Source of the DNA: Spodoptera frugiperda
Lineage: Eukaryota > Arthropoda > Insecta > Lepidoptera > Noctuidae
Length of the DNA stretch: 64,000 nucleotides
Reading direction: 5' to 3'
NCBI RefSeq assembly: GCF_023101765.2
Contig: NC_064237.1
Coordinates: forward strand, 5,029,649 to 5,093,648
A model generated the notes under the pieces. It was not told the origin of the DNA. It did no database searches and worked only from the letters and a program-made list of their open reading frames with translations. The translations under genes were made by a program, and so were the position numbers. Shown in pieces: positions 1 to 9,198 of the stretch. Position 1 is the first letter of the stretch. Each line of letters starts with the position of its first letter.

Positions 1-3000
1 ATTAGATGTCGTGTGGCATTCTCCTTGATGGTAAGGCGGCATCACTGTCGTGCTTGCGGCCAAGTGTTCTGCCAACAATGCAGTGCCAAGCAATCAACCC
101 TGCCTAAGTATGGAATTGAAAAGGAGGTAAGACATAAAGTACAGGCCCAAGAAATAATAATTATAAAGATACTTTTGTTTTAATTGTAGTACAAGATACA
201 AGCAGTTACATTTTAGGAATGTTTAAGGCTGTCTTTGACGCAGTTCTCCTTATTCTTACCTATAATACAATGAGAATGTTCATTATTTTGTTAGTGTACA
301 ATAATAAGTTTGTAATTTTGATATCAAAAAGTCTAGTGTAAATTATTAGGTTTTTAACACCTCAAAGGACAAAAGACATCATAATATAGAAAAAAACTAT
401 AAAAACAATGGAAATTCAGTTAAAAGTATAATCTTATAATGTATCTTTCTACTTGAATATTTCTGAACAAAGAATGTTATTGTTAGGTGCGAGTCTGTGA
501 TGCTTGCTATGATAAAGTAAGCCGACCACCACAGTCTACAACCAAGCTGGAGATTGTTGACACCTCAAACGACTATGGACCGTCTGTACAAACACAGGTA
601 AGTCACTTTCTACCTTAATTACAAGCAGTCTTAAGGTTTATTTTAGATGTGCAATTAATCAAAGTAACATAGATGTTATGTTATACATAATCTCATCTTA
701 ATTTGATATTGACTGATTTTAAACAATGAATTGTATGACTTTTCAAAATGGGTTTTTGTTGCATGATAACAAACAATAATGAGGGTAAAACTTTGTCACA
801 AGAACACAGTAAAAAGACACTTGATACACTTATAAATACTTTATTTGATAAACTAAATTGCAATAATCACTATCCGTCGTAAGAATCGCCCGGCATTTCA
901 CCACCAGGCACCAGCATTGCTATGTTGTTTCCATTCAGTAAGATCTGGTCTAGTTTGGTTATTTTTCTTCCTTCTGGCGTGGATTCATATTCCGTAACAT
1001 CGTCCAGTAACATATTCACGAAATCGTCAAACCCTTGTAATGTGCCGACCATTTCTTTATCGTTTTTCATGATGATATGGATCCGGGAACCAATACATTT
1101 GTCCACAAGTTCGAGAGGTAACAATGTGTTAGGATTAGGCAGCGATGTTTGCGTCATTTTGAAGATTTAGGTTTCTATCGTGACTATAACTTTTAAATTT
1201 GTAATTTGTGTAAGTCTCTTCTCTTACAATAGCGTAAAAGGTAAAAACATGGGCACGCTATCTTTCGCTTTGTAATGACATAAGCAATTTCGTTCAGAAA
1301 TTCGTTTAGTGTCAACAAGTAAAAGAAACATAACATGGCTTAAATTGTAGGTTAGGTATAGTTTTCTTTAATTTCACATTTATAATGATTTCAATTCATA
1401 AATGGAATTAAAAGCAAAATATTCAATTATAAATTAAATATTATAAGATTGAAATATAATAGTGTTTTAACTCTGTGACTTTGTGACATTTCTGAACGAT
1501 TCGAATTATTGCCACATCAGAAAAAAATATTAAATTGTAGGTAAAATATTTTTGAGCTTTAATAATATAATTAGCAATTTTCTAAAATTATAATTTTAAT
1601 TTAAAATGACTTTTTATAAATTCACATTTTTAAACGAATATAAATTAAATACAGTATTACCAAAGTAACCAAGAGTAGTAACTGGTCATTACCAGGAATA
1701 AGCTTTCGTATTAGGTTTGAGTAACGTTGATTTCATTATAAAAATTAATAATAAAATATTTTGGCGTAAAGTTTAATAATTTTATCAACCCAAATATTTG
1801 ACTTGAATAACTTTTTCACCTAACTTAGGGGTAAATAAAATTTTGTTATGGCAACATTTGTAACGTCAAGTTTGAGATTTGAGTTTGTTTCTGGTGCATT
1901 TGAAAATAACGATTCTGAAACGTACGAAGGAAAATAGTATAATTTGTTTTGTTTTACATGAAGCTTTAGTTTTGTGGATATAATGGCTAAAAATGTGACG
2001 AACTTTCGCGGTGAAATCTATTTCACTCCGAATGGGAAATTACATATTAAAGACGAGCCTGAAACTCCTATTGAAGACGACTTTGGCGAACATAATAACC
2101 TGGATTACTTTTACGAACATGGATTCGACAACATGAGGAAATCTATGTCTATGAATGACATTGCTGCTCTTCGAGAAGATCTTGTGAAGCTGGAGTTCCA
2201 CGATAAAGATGATATGTATCATAGACATCGTAAACCTTCAGGTGCACCACAAGAGTTGTCAAGAACTAAGTTTGTATCAATGGCTGAGGCCATTTACCAC
2301 TATCAGAGAGATACTCCCGGACGTTTTCATTCGAAGCGACCGCAAATATTCCGTTCTCAAAGACCAACTGGACCATCGGGCCTTACTGTACCTCAGTCGC
2401 CTATGCTCCGATCAAAAACACGCTCAAGACCTACACACATCATGTCACAGCAAGAAAAAGAAGAAATGGAACTTGAAGAAATCAGAAAACACAAAATAAA
2501 AGCAAATCCTATTCCTAAGTCTGTTATAGAAGGAACCAAGAACCTGCCTGAAGTCTCAAAGAAGCCTATTACAGTGCCAGAGCCTTTCAAGTTGACTGAA
2601 ATTCAAAAGAAGGCTGCTCAATCTACTGATGACATTCCTCAATTCAAGGCTCGGCCAGCTCCTAAACACATATTAGAAAAGCCTCAGGTACCAGTGAAAC
2701 CTCCAGTACATGTGACCAAGCCTGTAAGTCCCAAATTCCGTTATAAAAGAGCCAACTCTGCTGATCAACTAAGAAATGATAACATGCTCCTAATGAAATC
2801 TCAACCAAAATGTGAAGAAAAGCATCATCCTAGAACAGGTCCAGTGAGACCTGAGCCGTTTTCATTTGAAAAAAGGGATGAAGAACTTAGGCGCCGCAGG
2901 GAAGAAAGAATCAAGCGTCAAATTGAGGAAGAACGAAAACAAGCTTCTTTATTCAAAGCACAACCAGTCCCTGGAGCTGTCAAGAAGAGAATGCACTGCT

Positions 3001-6000
3001 CTGCACCCAAGGGTGGCTCATCCACCACTTCTTCAGAAAACAAAGAGAATAATGTTAAGTTTGAGGCTAAGGTACCTGTTGTACTTTACAAGGAACCATT
3101 CAAGCCTGTGCTTCAACCAGTGCAACTTAAAAAACCGGCGCCCTTTGAGCTTACTACTGAAAAGCGGGCTGCTGAGAGAGAAAAGTTTGAAAAGCAATTG
3201 AAAGAAAAGGAGGAAGAACAGGAAAGAATGAGACAAATGAAGGAAAAGGAACAACAAGAAGCTGAAGAAAGAGCAAGGGCGGAGTTAAGGGCTAAGTTAA
3301 TTCATCACCCAAAACCTATTCCTAAAACAGGAATCGTACCATTTGTTCCAGAAAAATCTGTTGCTCCACTCACTGTGCCAGAGACGCCCAAGTTTGTGAG
3401 GCGCCTCAAACAACACTAATATTGTTATAACCTGATCTGTTCAATTTGAATTAGTTTTACATTTTAATGTTGTTAAGATATTACTTACAACTGAATTATC
3501 ATGTTTTAGATCTTTATATCATAACTGTACTGACATTGTAGTTTTTATTGACATGATATTTAAGATATTTCTTATTTGCTCTTTAGGACTTAGATTTTAT
3601 TTAAATTGATGTTTTCCTAGATGATATTTGGTAATAAATGTACGATTTTCTGTATAATAAAGTTATCTTTAATTCTTAATACTGTTTTCTTTGTGTTGGT
3701 TCTAACCTCAATTCACTGATTATATGACTCCAAGCAAGATAACGCCAATTGAGTTCAATTAAATACGTCATGTCTACTTGTACATATTTGATGTTTTTTT
3801 ATCTTGTTCATGTATGTGACTAACAGCTATGATTCAAAATCCGTTTTCTCTATTTGGGTACATGTTAAAAAAAAAATATGCTTGGTACATTTGTTAGAGT
3901 ATTAAATCATAAGTCACTGTTAAAAAACATTAAAATTGAATAGCTTTGACCTATCTAATTCCCGATGGGAGACATAGTTACATTTGCATATCAAAAATTA
4001 AAGGTTTATAAAAGAAAAGAAAGTTTCTGTTACATATGGGAAAACGGGGCTCAATTAGGCTCCTTGCCATACAGCAAAAATTATTAAGATTTTTATTATT
4101 TTAGTATGTTTCACGATACCTATAAAAACATTAGGAATAAATAGTAAGTTTCATACTTATTAATCATTTCTAACACAAAATTCTGCTTCACGCTAATCTT
4201 TCAAATATTTTTCATACTAAGTTTATAATTGTCTACTAAATAAACTTTGTTCCTATCAGAAACGAACTGGTGGTAAGACAGCGGAGGAGTTGCAAGAAGA
4301 AGAAGAGTTGCAGTTGGCGCTTGCTCTCAGCCAGTCAGAGGCTGAACACAAAGAGAAAGAACGCAAGTCACGCTCTCACATCGCTCCGGAGCCGTCTCAT
4401 CATCCGACGTGTGAGTACTACAACGTAATGATTAATTAACTTGCTATAAAATTAAAGGAAATCTAGTCGATAAGTATTAAGAAGATAGTAAGTACTAGGT
4501 TTTGGGTTTGATCAGACACTAGCTGACTTAGGTCGCCTAGAAATGTATATAAACATAGTGCCTTTTATTTCTTGATGGGGTTTACAGACTTGCTCTTATT
4601 ACATAACAACCACTTTTTGTTAATAACGTTGAAATTCAAATTGTACAGTATCCCCGACTCCATCGTCCGTGAGTGCATCCCCGGAACATAGCACGCAAGC
4701 CAACTCCGAGCTGTCGCGGTACTTGGACCGCAACTACTGGGAGCAGCGGATAAACCGCGACAACACCGTGGCGCCCACGGCACCTGCACCAGCCTCACAT
4801 GCCTCCGATACTACTGAGGTATGATGATATTCTATGATTTATATCACTGAGTCTATCTTTAATTAATTAAATACTTAAGTTATTTGAAAATATTGAAAGT
4901 GGGAAGCCTCACATGCCTCCGATACTACTGAGGTAAGATGATATCCTATGATTTATGTCACTGAGTTAATCTTTAGTTAATTAAATACTTTATATGTTAT
5001 TTGAAAATATTGGGCAGATTCTTTAATAGGATTTCATAGTGTGTGTCTAAGCTTCAAAAGCACCTGCCTATGTTATTATGTCTATGTTAATTAAATTTGT
5101 ATAATAACCGTTTGTAATAATATTATTTAATTAATGTTTGCAGGAATTCCCAAAACCTTCCACAACAAAGGCTCAAGATGAGGACGCTGAGGACAAAGAA
5201 ATTGATGAATTTGTAGAGTCACTGAAGTCTCAGGTCGAAATATTTGTTAACAGGATGAAGAGCAACTCGTCACGGTATGATATTTATTTCAATTGATTAA
5301 TGCTCCTTGAGATCGGGATAATGTTAGTAGGTACATTATATTTGAGTGCAGATAATAAATGACGCCTACTCTTTTTTACAGTGGCCGTTCCATTGCCAAT
5401 GACACTGCGGTACAAACTTTATTCATGAACATCACCGCCATGCATTCACGCCTGCTACGCTACATTCAGCAGCAGGACGATAAACGTGTCTACTTAGAGA
5501 GCTTGCAGGTAATATTTTCACTGGATCTTATTTCAAGTTTATGGTGTATGGTGGTTTTAAGAATTGAATTTAACTTTCTGTTTCTATTTTTTAGGACAAG
5601 GTGACTCAGATCCGCGACAGTCGCGCGGCGCTGGACACGCTGCGCGCGGAGCACACGGCGCGCCTGGCCGCCGCCGCCGAGGCCGCCGAGCGACAGAGGC
5701 AAATGCAGATGGCCGCTAAACTGCAAGCTATGAGGAAGAAGAAACACGAGTATTTGCAGTATCAGAGGCAACTGGCATTGCAAAGAGTTCAGGTATATAT
5801 TACTTAATGACTATTTGATTTGCACTATTTGTAAAAATATTTTCTCTTTGACATATTGAAATAAAATTCGTTCTTTAATTTCAGGAACAAGAACGTGAAA
5901 TGCAGATGAGGCAAGAACAACAGAAACACCAATATTTAATGAATGCTAACAATTTTTATATGCCTGGTGTTTCTATGCCACAACAGTTCCAGGCTGGTTA

Positions 6001-7444
6001 TCCAAACCAGCCAATTTATGGAAACCCACAGTACCTTCCACAAATGATGCCACAAGCAACTACTGATAGTAGTGTTCCAGTGCCTGTGCCAGGACAAACA
6101 CAAATGTCAACAGCGAATATGCCAATGAGCATGAATCCAATGGCAACTATTCAGTCCATGCCTCAATTGACAAATACTTTTGCGGCTCTTACAACATCCG
6201 CTGGTGGTGTTAACCAAAATTCTGTCAGCGCTCAACCGTCCATGAATCAGCCCAACTTAAGACCCAACCTAACTCAACAATTACCACTCCAACAACAAAT
6301 GATGCTGCAGCAAATGATGCGCATGGGTGCGCCGGGAGGTGTACATCAAATTGTTCCACAGACCCTTGCCAACGGCATGCCTGGACAAAACATTCCCCAA
6401 CAGAATGGTCAAAGTGCACAGTTACCCAAACAAAACCTGCCTAACCAACCTCAGCAGCAGCCCAACTCCATGGTGCCTCAAATGACCGTCGGCCAACAAA
6501 ATCTTGGACAGCAAAACTTGAATCAACAATTAATGAACACCAACCCGATGCTTGGACTACAAATGCAGAACATGAGAATGCCTATTATGCAAGGCAACCA
6601 ACCAAATACTAATCAGCAAGTTCCGGTTTCTGGATATCAGAACATAAATATTCCTAATCAAATTAATCAACAGCCAGGTGCTCAAGCTCCCAATATGCAA
6701 GTACAGTCACAAATGCCTGTCCAAGGCCAGGCATTATCCATGCAAGGACAGCAAATGATGCCAGGTCAATCCATGCCTGGGCAGTCTCAGGGCATGCAGA
6801 TGAATAATAATATGCAAGCAGGCTCAAACATACAACAATCCCAGGGACAACAGGTACCACATACTCAGGGACAGCAGATACCACAGCTACATCAGCAGCA
6901 GATGTCACTGAACCAACATATGTCTATGCCTAACCAGCCAATGCAACAACAGCCAGGGCAACAAATGATGATGCCAGGGCAACAAATTCACCATCAAGGT
7001 CAAACACAACAAGGCCAACTGCAGCAAGGCCAACTACAGCAAGGGCAATTACAGCAAGGTCAGTTACAACCTGGTCAACAACAAATTAATCAAGGACAGA
7101 TTCCAACTAGTCTCCAAGGGCAACAAATGCTTCCTGGACAGCTACTGCCTGGAAATCCAGGTCAGATGCAAATGGGTCATCAGATGCAAATGGGGCAAGT
7201 ACAACAGATGCAACAGGGGCCTGCTATGCAAGGTCAGATCCCTCAGCAAATGGGCATGTCCCAACAAATGTCACAAGTACCACAGGGGCCTCCTATGCAA
7301 CAGAACATGCAGCAGGGTCCACAGAAAATGCCACAACAAAATATGCCTCAGGGGCAGATGCCGCCTGGAAACAACCAACAAGCCCAGACACCGGGCAAGC
7401 AAGAACATAATAACAACACAGGCGAGCTGATCAGTTTCGATTGA
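1..7444 (+). CDS. Hrs: Hrs/HGS, ESCRT-0 ubiquitin-sorting protein (5' end outside window)
   Basis: Eight exons can be joined in frame: 1-126, 487-597, 4260-4410, 4649-4818, 5144-5274, 5382-5508, 5595-5792 and 5885-7444, giving 857 residues plus a stop. The first exon enters inside a FYVE zinc finger, with the RRHHCR phosphoinositide-binding motif and paired cysteines continuing into exon 2 (VCDACYDKV). Exon 3 carries a ubiquitin-interacting motif (EEELQLALALSQSE). A helical stretch typical of Hrs follows (LSRYLDRNYWEQR, then coiled-coil-like exons 5-7). The last exon is very rich in Gln, Met and Pro and ends LISFD, a clathrin box also found at the end of vertebrate Hrs. The family binds ubiquitinated cargo and PI3P on early endosomes and recruits clathrin and ESCRT-I. 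The N-terminal VHS domain must lie left of the window. Identity is near certain from domain order; exact splice sites are inferred from GT/AG and phase. Confidence 0.95.
870..1157 (-). CDS. LSm5: LSm5, U6 snRNA-associated Sm-like protein
   Basis: A complete intronless 95-residue ORF starting at 1157 and ending with TAG at 870-872. The Sm1 motif (GTLQGFDDFVNMLLDDV) and Sm2 motif (ILLNGNNIAMLVPGG) match the Sm fold, and the N-terminal LPLELVDKCIGSRI stretch is characteristic of LSm5. Length is close to the usual ~91 residues. LSm5 is a subunit of the LSm2-8 ring on U6 snRNA and the LSm1-7 ring in mRNA decay. The gene lies antisense inside an Hrs intron. AATAAA on the minus strand at 845-840, just after the stop, is the likely poly(A) signal. 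The 5' end faces the TPX2-like gene, with 825 bp of AT-rich sequence between them that probably holds both promoters. Confidence 0.95.
   Translation of the reverse strand: MTQTSLPNPNTLLPLELVDKCIGSRIHIIMKNDKEMVGTLQGFDDFVNMLLDDVTEYESTPEGRKITKLDQILLNGNNIAMLVPGGEMPGDSYDG
1158..1982. promoter_or_regulatory. Intergenic space between divergent nested genes LSm5 and TPX2-like
   Basis: About 825 bp of AT-rich sequence between the start codons of the two divergent genes nested in the Hrs intron. It must carry both promoters and 5' UTRs. I see no clear TATA box or binding-site cluster that I would assign. A three-codon upstream ORF (ATG at 1958, stop at 1967-1969) lies just before the TPX2-like start. 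Confidence 0.5.
1983..3419 (+). CDS. TPX2/mei-38-like spindle microtubule protein, intronless, nested in Hrs intron
   Basis: An uninterrupted ORF of 478 residues. An in-frame GTG at 1974 extends the frame, but the first ATG is at 1983 and is chosen. The protein is basic and rich in Lys, Glu and Pro. It has TPX2-type blocks: a central importin-binding-like part (LEEIRKHKIKANPIPKSV; KPITVPEPFKLTE), a repeat PEPFSFEKRDEELRRRREER, and a C-terminal TPX2 domain (KPAPFELTTEKRAAEREKFE, followed by a long charged helix). TPX2 proteins bind microtubules, promote spindle assembly and bind Aurora A; the Drosophila relative is mei-38. I did not identify the Aurora-binding motif with confidence. AATAAA signals occur at 3633 and 3656. 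A single exon inside another gene's intron, in the same direction, is compatible with retroposition, but that is inference. Confidence 0.85.
   Translation: MAKNVTNFRGEIYFTPNGKLHIKDEPETPIEDDFGEHNNLDYFYEHGFDNMRKSMSMNDIAALREDLVKLEFHDKDDMYHRHRKPSGAPQELSRTKFVSMAEAIYHYQRDTPGRFHSKRPQIFRSQRPTGPSGLTVPQSPMLRSKTRSRPTHIMSQQEKEEMELEEIRKHKIKANPIPKSVIEGTKNLPEVSKKPITVPEPFKLTEIQKKAAQSTDDIPQFKARPAPKHILEKPQVPVKPPVHVTKPVSPKFRYKRANSADQLRNDNMLLMKSQPKCEEKHHPRTGPVRPEPFSFEKRDEELRRRREERIKRQIEEERKQASLFKAQPVPGAVKKRMHCSAPKGGSSTTSSENKENNVKFEAKVPVVLYKEPFKPVLQPVQLKKPAPFELTTEKRAAEREKFEKQLKEKEEEQERMRQMKEKEQQEAEERARAELRAKLIHHPKPIPKTGIVPFVPEKSVAPLTVPETPKFVRRLKQH
3420..3670 (+). terminator. 3' UTR and poly(A) signals of the TPX2-like gene
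   Basis: AT-rich tail after the stop codon, with AATAAA at 3633-3638 and 3656-3661. The remaining intron sequence to 4259 shows no gene. Confidence 0.6.
4791..5012 (+). repeat. ~110-bp tandem duplication spanning an Hrs exon end and splice donor
   Basis: Copy 1 (4791-4895) covers the last 28 bases of the Hrs exon ending at 4818, its donor and the following intron. Copy 2 (4905-5012) repeats the same sequence within the intron with about 10% divergence and a 3-base insertion. The duplicate carries a second donor (GAG|GTAAGA) that looks closer to consensus than the first (GAG|GTATGA). Reading through to the second donor meets an in-frame TGA at 4822-4824. Confidence 0.85.
7009..7069 (+). repeat. 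15-bp coding tandem repeat in Hrs (GQLQQ units)
   Basis: Within the last Hrs exon a 15-bp unit encoding Gly-Gln-Leu-Gln-Gln occurs about four times in a row, the last with Pro replacing the final Gln. Synonymous differences between units show they are not fresh copies. It sits in the Gln/Pro-rich tail, where length variation should be tolerated. Confidence 0.85.
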
Positions 7445-8150
7445 AACTAACCAGAAAAACGTTGAGCGATCTCTGCAAATTAATGACTGGGAATATATAA
7501 CTTGTTCTAATATTACGTAAAAACTTATATTATGCAAATAATATTTATGCACTTAGATATTGTGCTACATTGTCAGTTTTTAAACCAAAATATTGTCTTG
7601 TATAGATAAATTTGAGATTTTATAGATTATAAAATTGAATGCCTTTACTTATAAATGTTGTAAATGAGAGATGATTGTAAAGTTTTAGTCCATTACATTA
7701 TAACATGGGTTGTTACAACGATGTACCCGGTTCTATGCATTTTGAGAATATAAATTGTAGCTGTAACTTTTATAAGTAAAGTGTTTTAAAGCTTTTTAAT
7801 TAATATTGCAAATAGTTAACATTAATTTATATTACTGTTAAGGTAGTTCCAGATCAAAATTTGGCAGCAAATATGACACATTCATACGAATTAATATATA
7901 ATCTATCTCATTTGATCATTTGCTGTAGTTGATAGTCCTTTTAGTTAGAAAACCTTGTAATCTATGTAAATGCAAATATGTATAAACTATTCGTCGTTCT
8001 TAATTCGTAAACCGTAGTTTATTTAGATATTAATAAAAGGAAATTTCAAATATTTTATGTTTAATATCTTCATTGATGTGGTAAATGTTTTGTTAATATT
8101 TTAAGTTATCTATTGTATAATACGACGTACCAATAAAAACAATAAAAAAG
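7445..8150 (+). terminator. Hrs 3' UTR and polyadenylation signals
   Basis: AT-rich sequence after the Hrs stop codon. Canonical AATAAA hexamers occur at 8032-8037, 8132-8137 and 8141-8146, so the transcript probably ends near 8055 or 8165. No other coding feature was seen here. Confidence 0.6.
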
Positions 8151-8205
8151 TATATATTGTTTAATTTTTACTCTATCCCATTGCAATAACGTAAAATAAA
8201 CATTA

Positions 8206-8350
8206 TTGGCCTAGTGACTGGGCTGCGGTTGAGTAACGTGTCGGGGTTCGATTCCCACTCGGAACACAAAGAATGGTTCCAAGTCTTGAGAGTAATGTGC
8301 ATGTGCAATTGCACCTACGACAACATAGTCTGTATACAAAGAATGATGAT
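8206..8350 (+). mobile_element. tRNA-derived SINE fragment
   Basis: The block carries a Pol III B-box-like sequence (GGTTCGATTCC at 8245-8255) and a loose A-box region upstream, followed by a non-tRNA body. It cannot fold as a full tRNA by eye (no matching acceptor stem), so it is called SINE-like. It lies between Hrs and ATR. Confidence 0.5.
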
Positions 8351-9198
8351 TGCTTGCCAAAAAAAAGTTCACACTTAGTCATTTTAATAATTTTAAGTAT
8401 TAGGTATGTAGGTGTAATTTTAATATTCAAAAATTGTCGTAGCTAAATACGTAGCATGAGTATATTATTTCAATCAAATAATATAATTTTATCGATAAAT
8501 ATCTCTACAACACAGTAACAGCACTTGTCTAGTTCTAGTGAGAGCTCCGATATCAACACCGATTAGTCGATTTTATTCTAATTTTTTGGCAAGCAATCTA
8601 GTGGATAAAATTAAAGTCCTATACTTAAAATTAATATTTGTATTTAACCCGATTTCCCTAACCAAGTTATCAAATACATCGATAATTCATATCGACTGTT
8701 GCACAGCCACATTTGTCAATGTACTTTTAAGATTGTTTACATTATTTCGAATGTTGCGATAGAGAATGTTTCGATGCATGTGTGAAATTGTGTTTGTGAT
8801 GTTCTAATTGTTTTGTGTGCGTGTCGTAGTGACAGGTAATTGTTTTTTTGTGCGTGCAGATTTCCCCCCGCAAAAAATGACAGACAATTCTGTACTAGAA
8901 ATAAACGGTATGGCTACTCCCCTCGGTACGAGGCCCGCGTTGCTCTATGAGTGCTGTTAAGCACTGAATGCCAGGTTCGATGTTTGGGTCAAATCAAAAT
9001 ACTGTTCTTCATTTTTGAACGCAGTTTTAGTTTTACTAAAAATGGCGCGAATCATGAATTCGATTGACTTTTAACAGTTGTTGTCAAATAAATGTCAAAA
9101 ACTATTGCCGGTACAAAAATAAGCCTATTTTTGTAAAATCAACTATTTTAGTTAATTTAATCCGTTTCGTGCATTGTATACAGTTTATTAATAAGGCA
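8351..9198 (+). promoter_or_regulatory. ATR upstream region and probable 5' UTR
   Basis: Intergenic DNA between Hrs and ATR. A less AT-rich patch at about 8820-8960 may mark the promoter or first transcribed sequence. It contains a 27-codon ATG-initiated ORF (8877-8960) that is out of frame with ATR. I found no coding exon here. The ATR start at 9199 has an acceptable initiation context (GGCAATGG) and no in-frame ATG upstream. Confidence 0.4.

Noticed and set aside
922..1170. Plus-strand ORF opposite LSm5
   Set aside because: It is the mirror of the LSm5 coding sequence, has no domain of its own, and the minus frame is clearly a Sm protein.
1974..1982. N-terminal extension of the TPX2-like protein from GTG
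   Set aside because: Nuclear insect genes start at ATG. The first in-frame ATG is 1983.
5490..5783. Minus-strand ORF across Hrs exons
   Set aside because: It overlaps conserved Hrs coding sequence on the opposite strand and spans an Hrs intron boundary. It is a shadow.
8206..8280. Functional tRNA gene
   Set aside because: A good B box is present, but no acceptor stem, D arm or anticodon arm can be paired. It looks SINE-derived.
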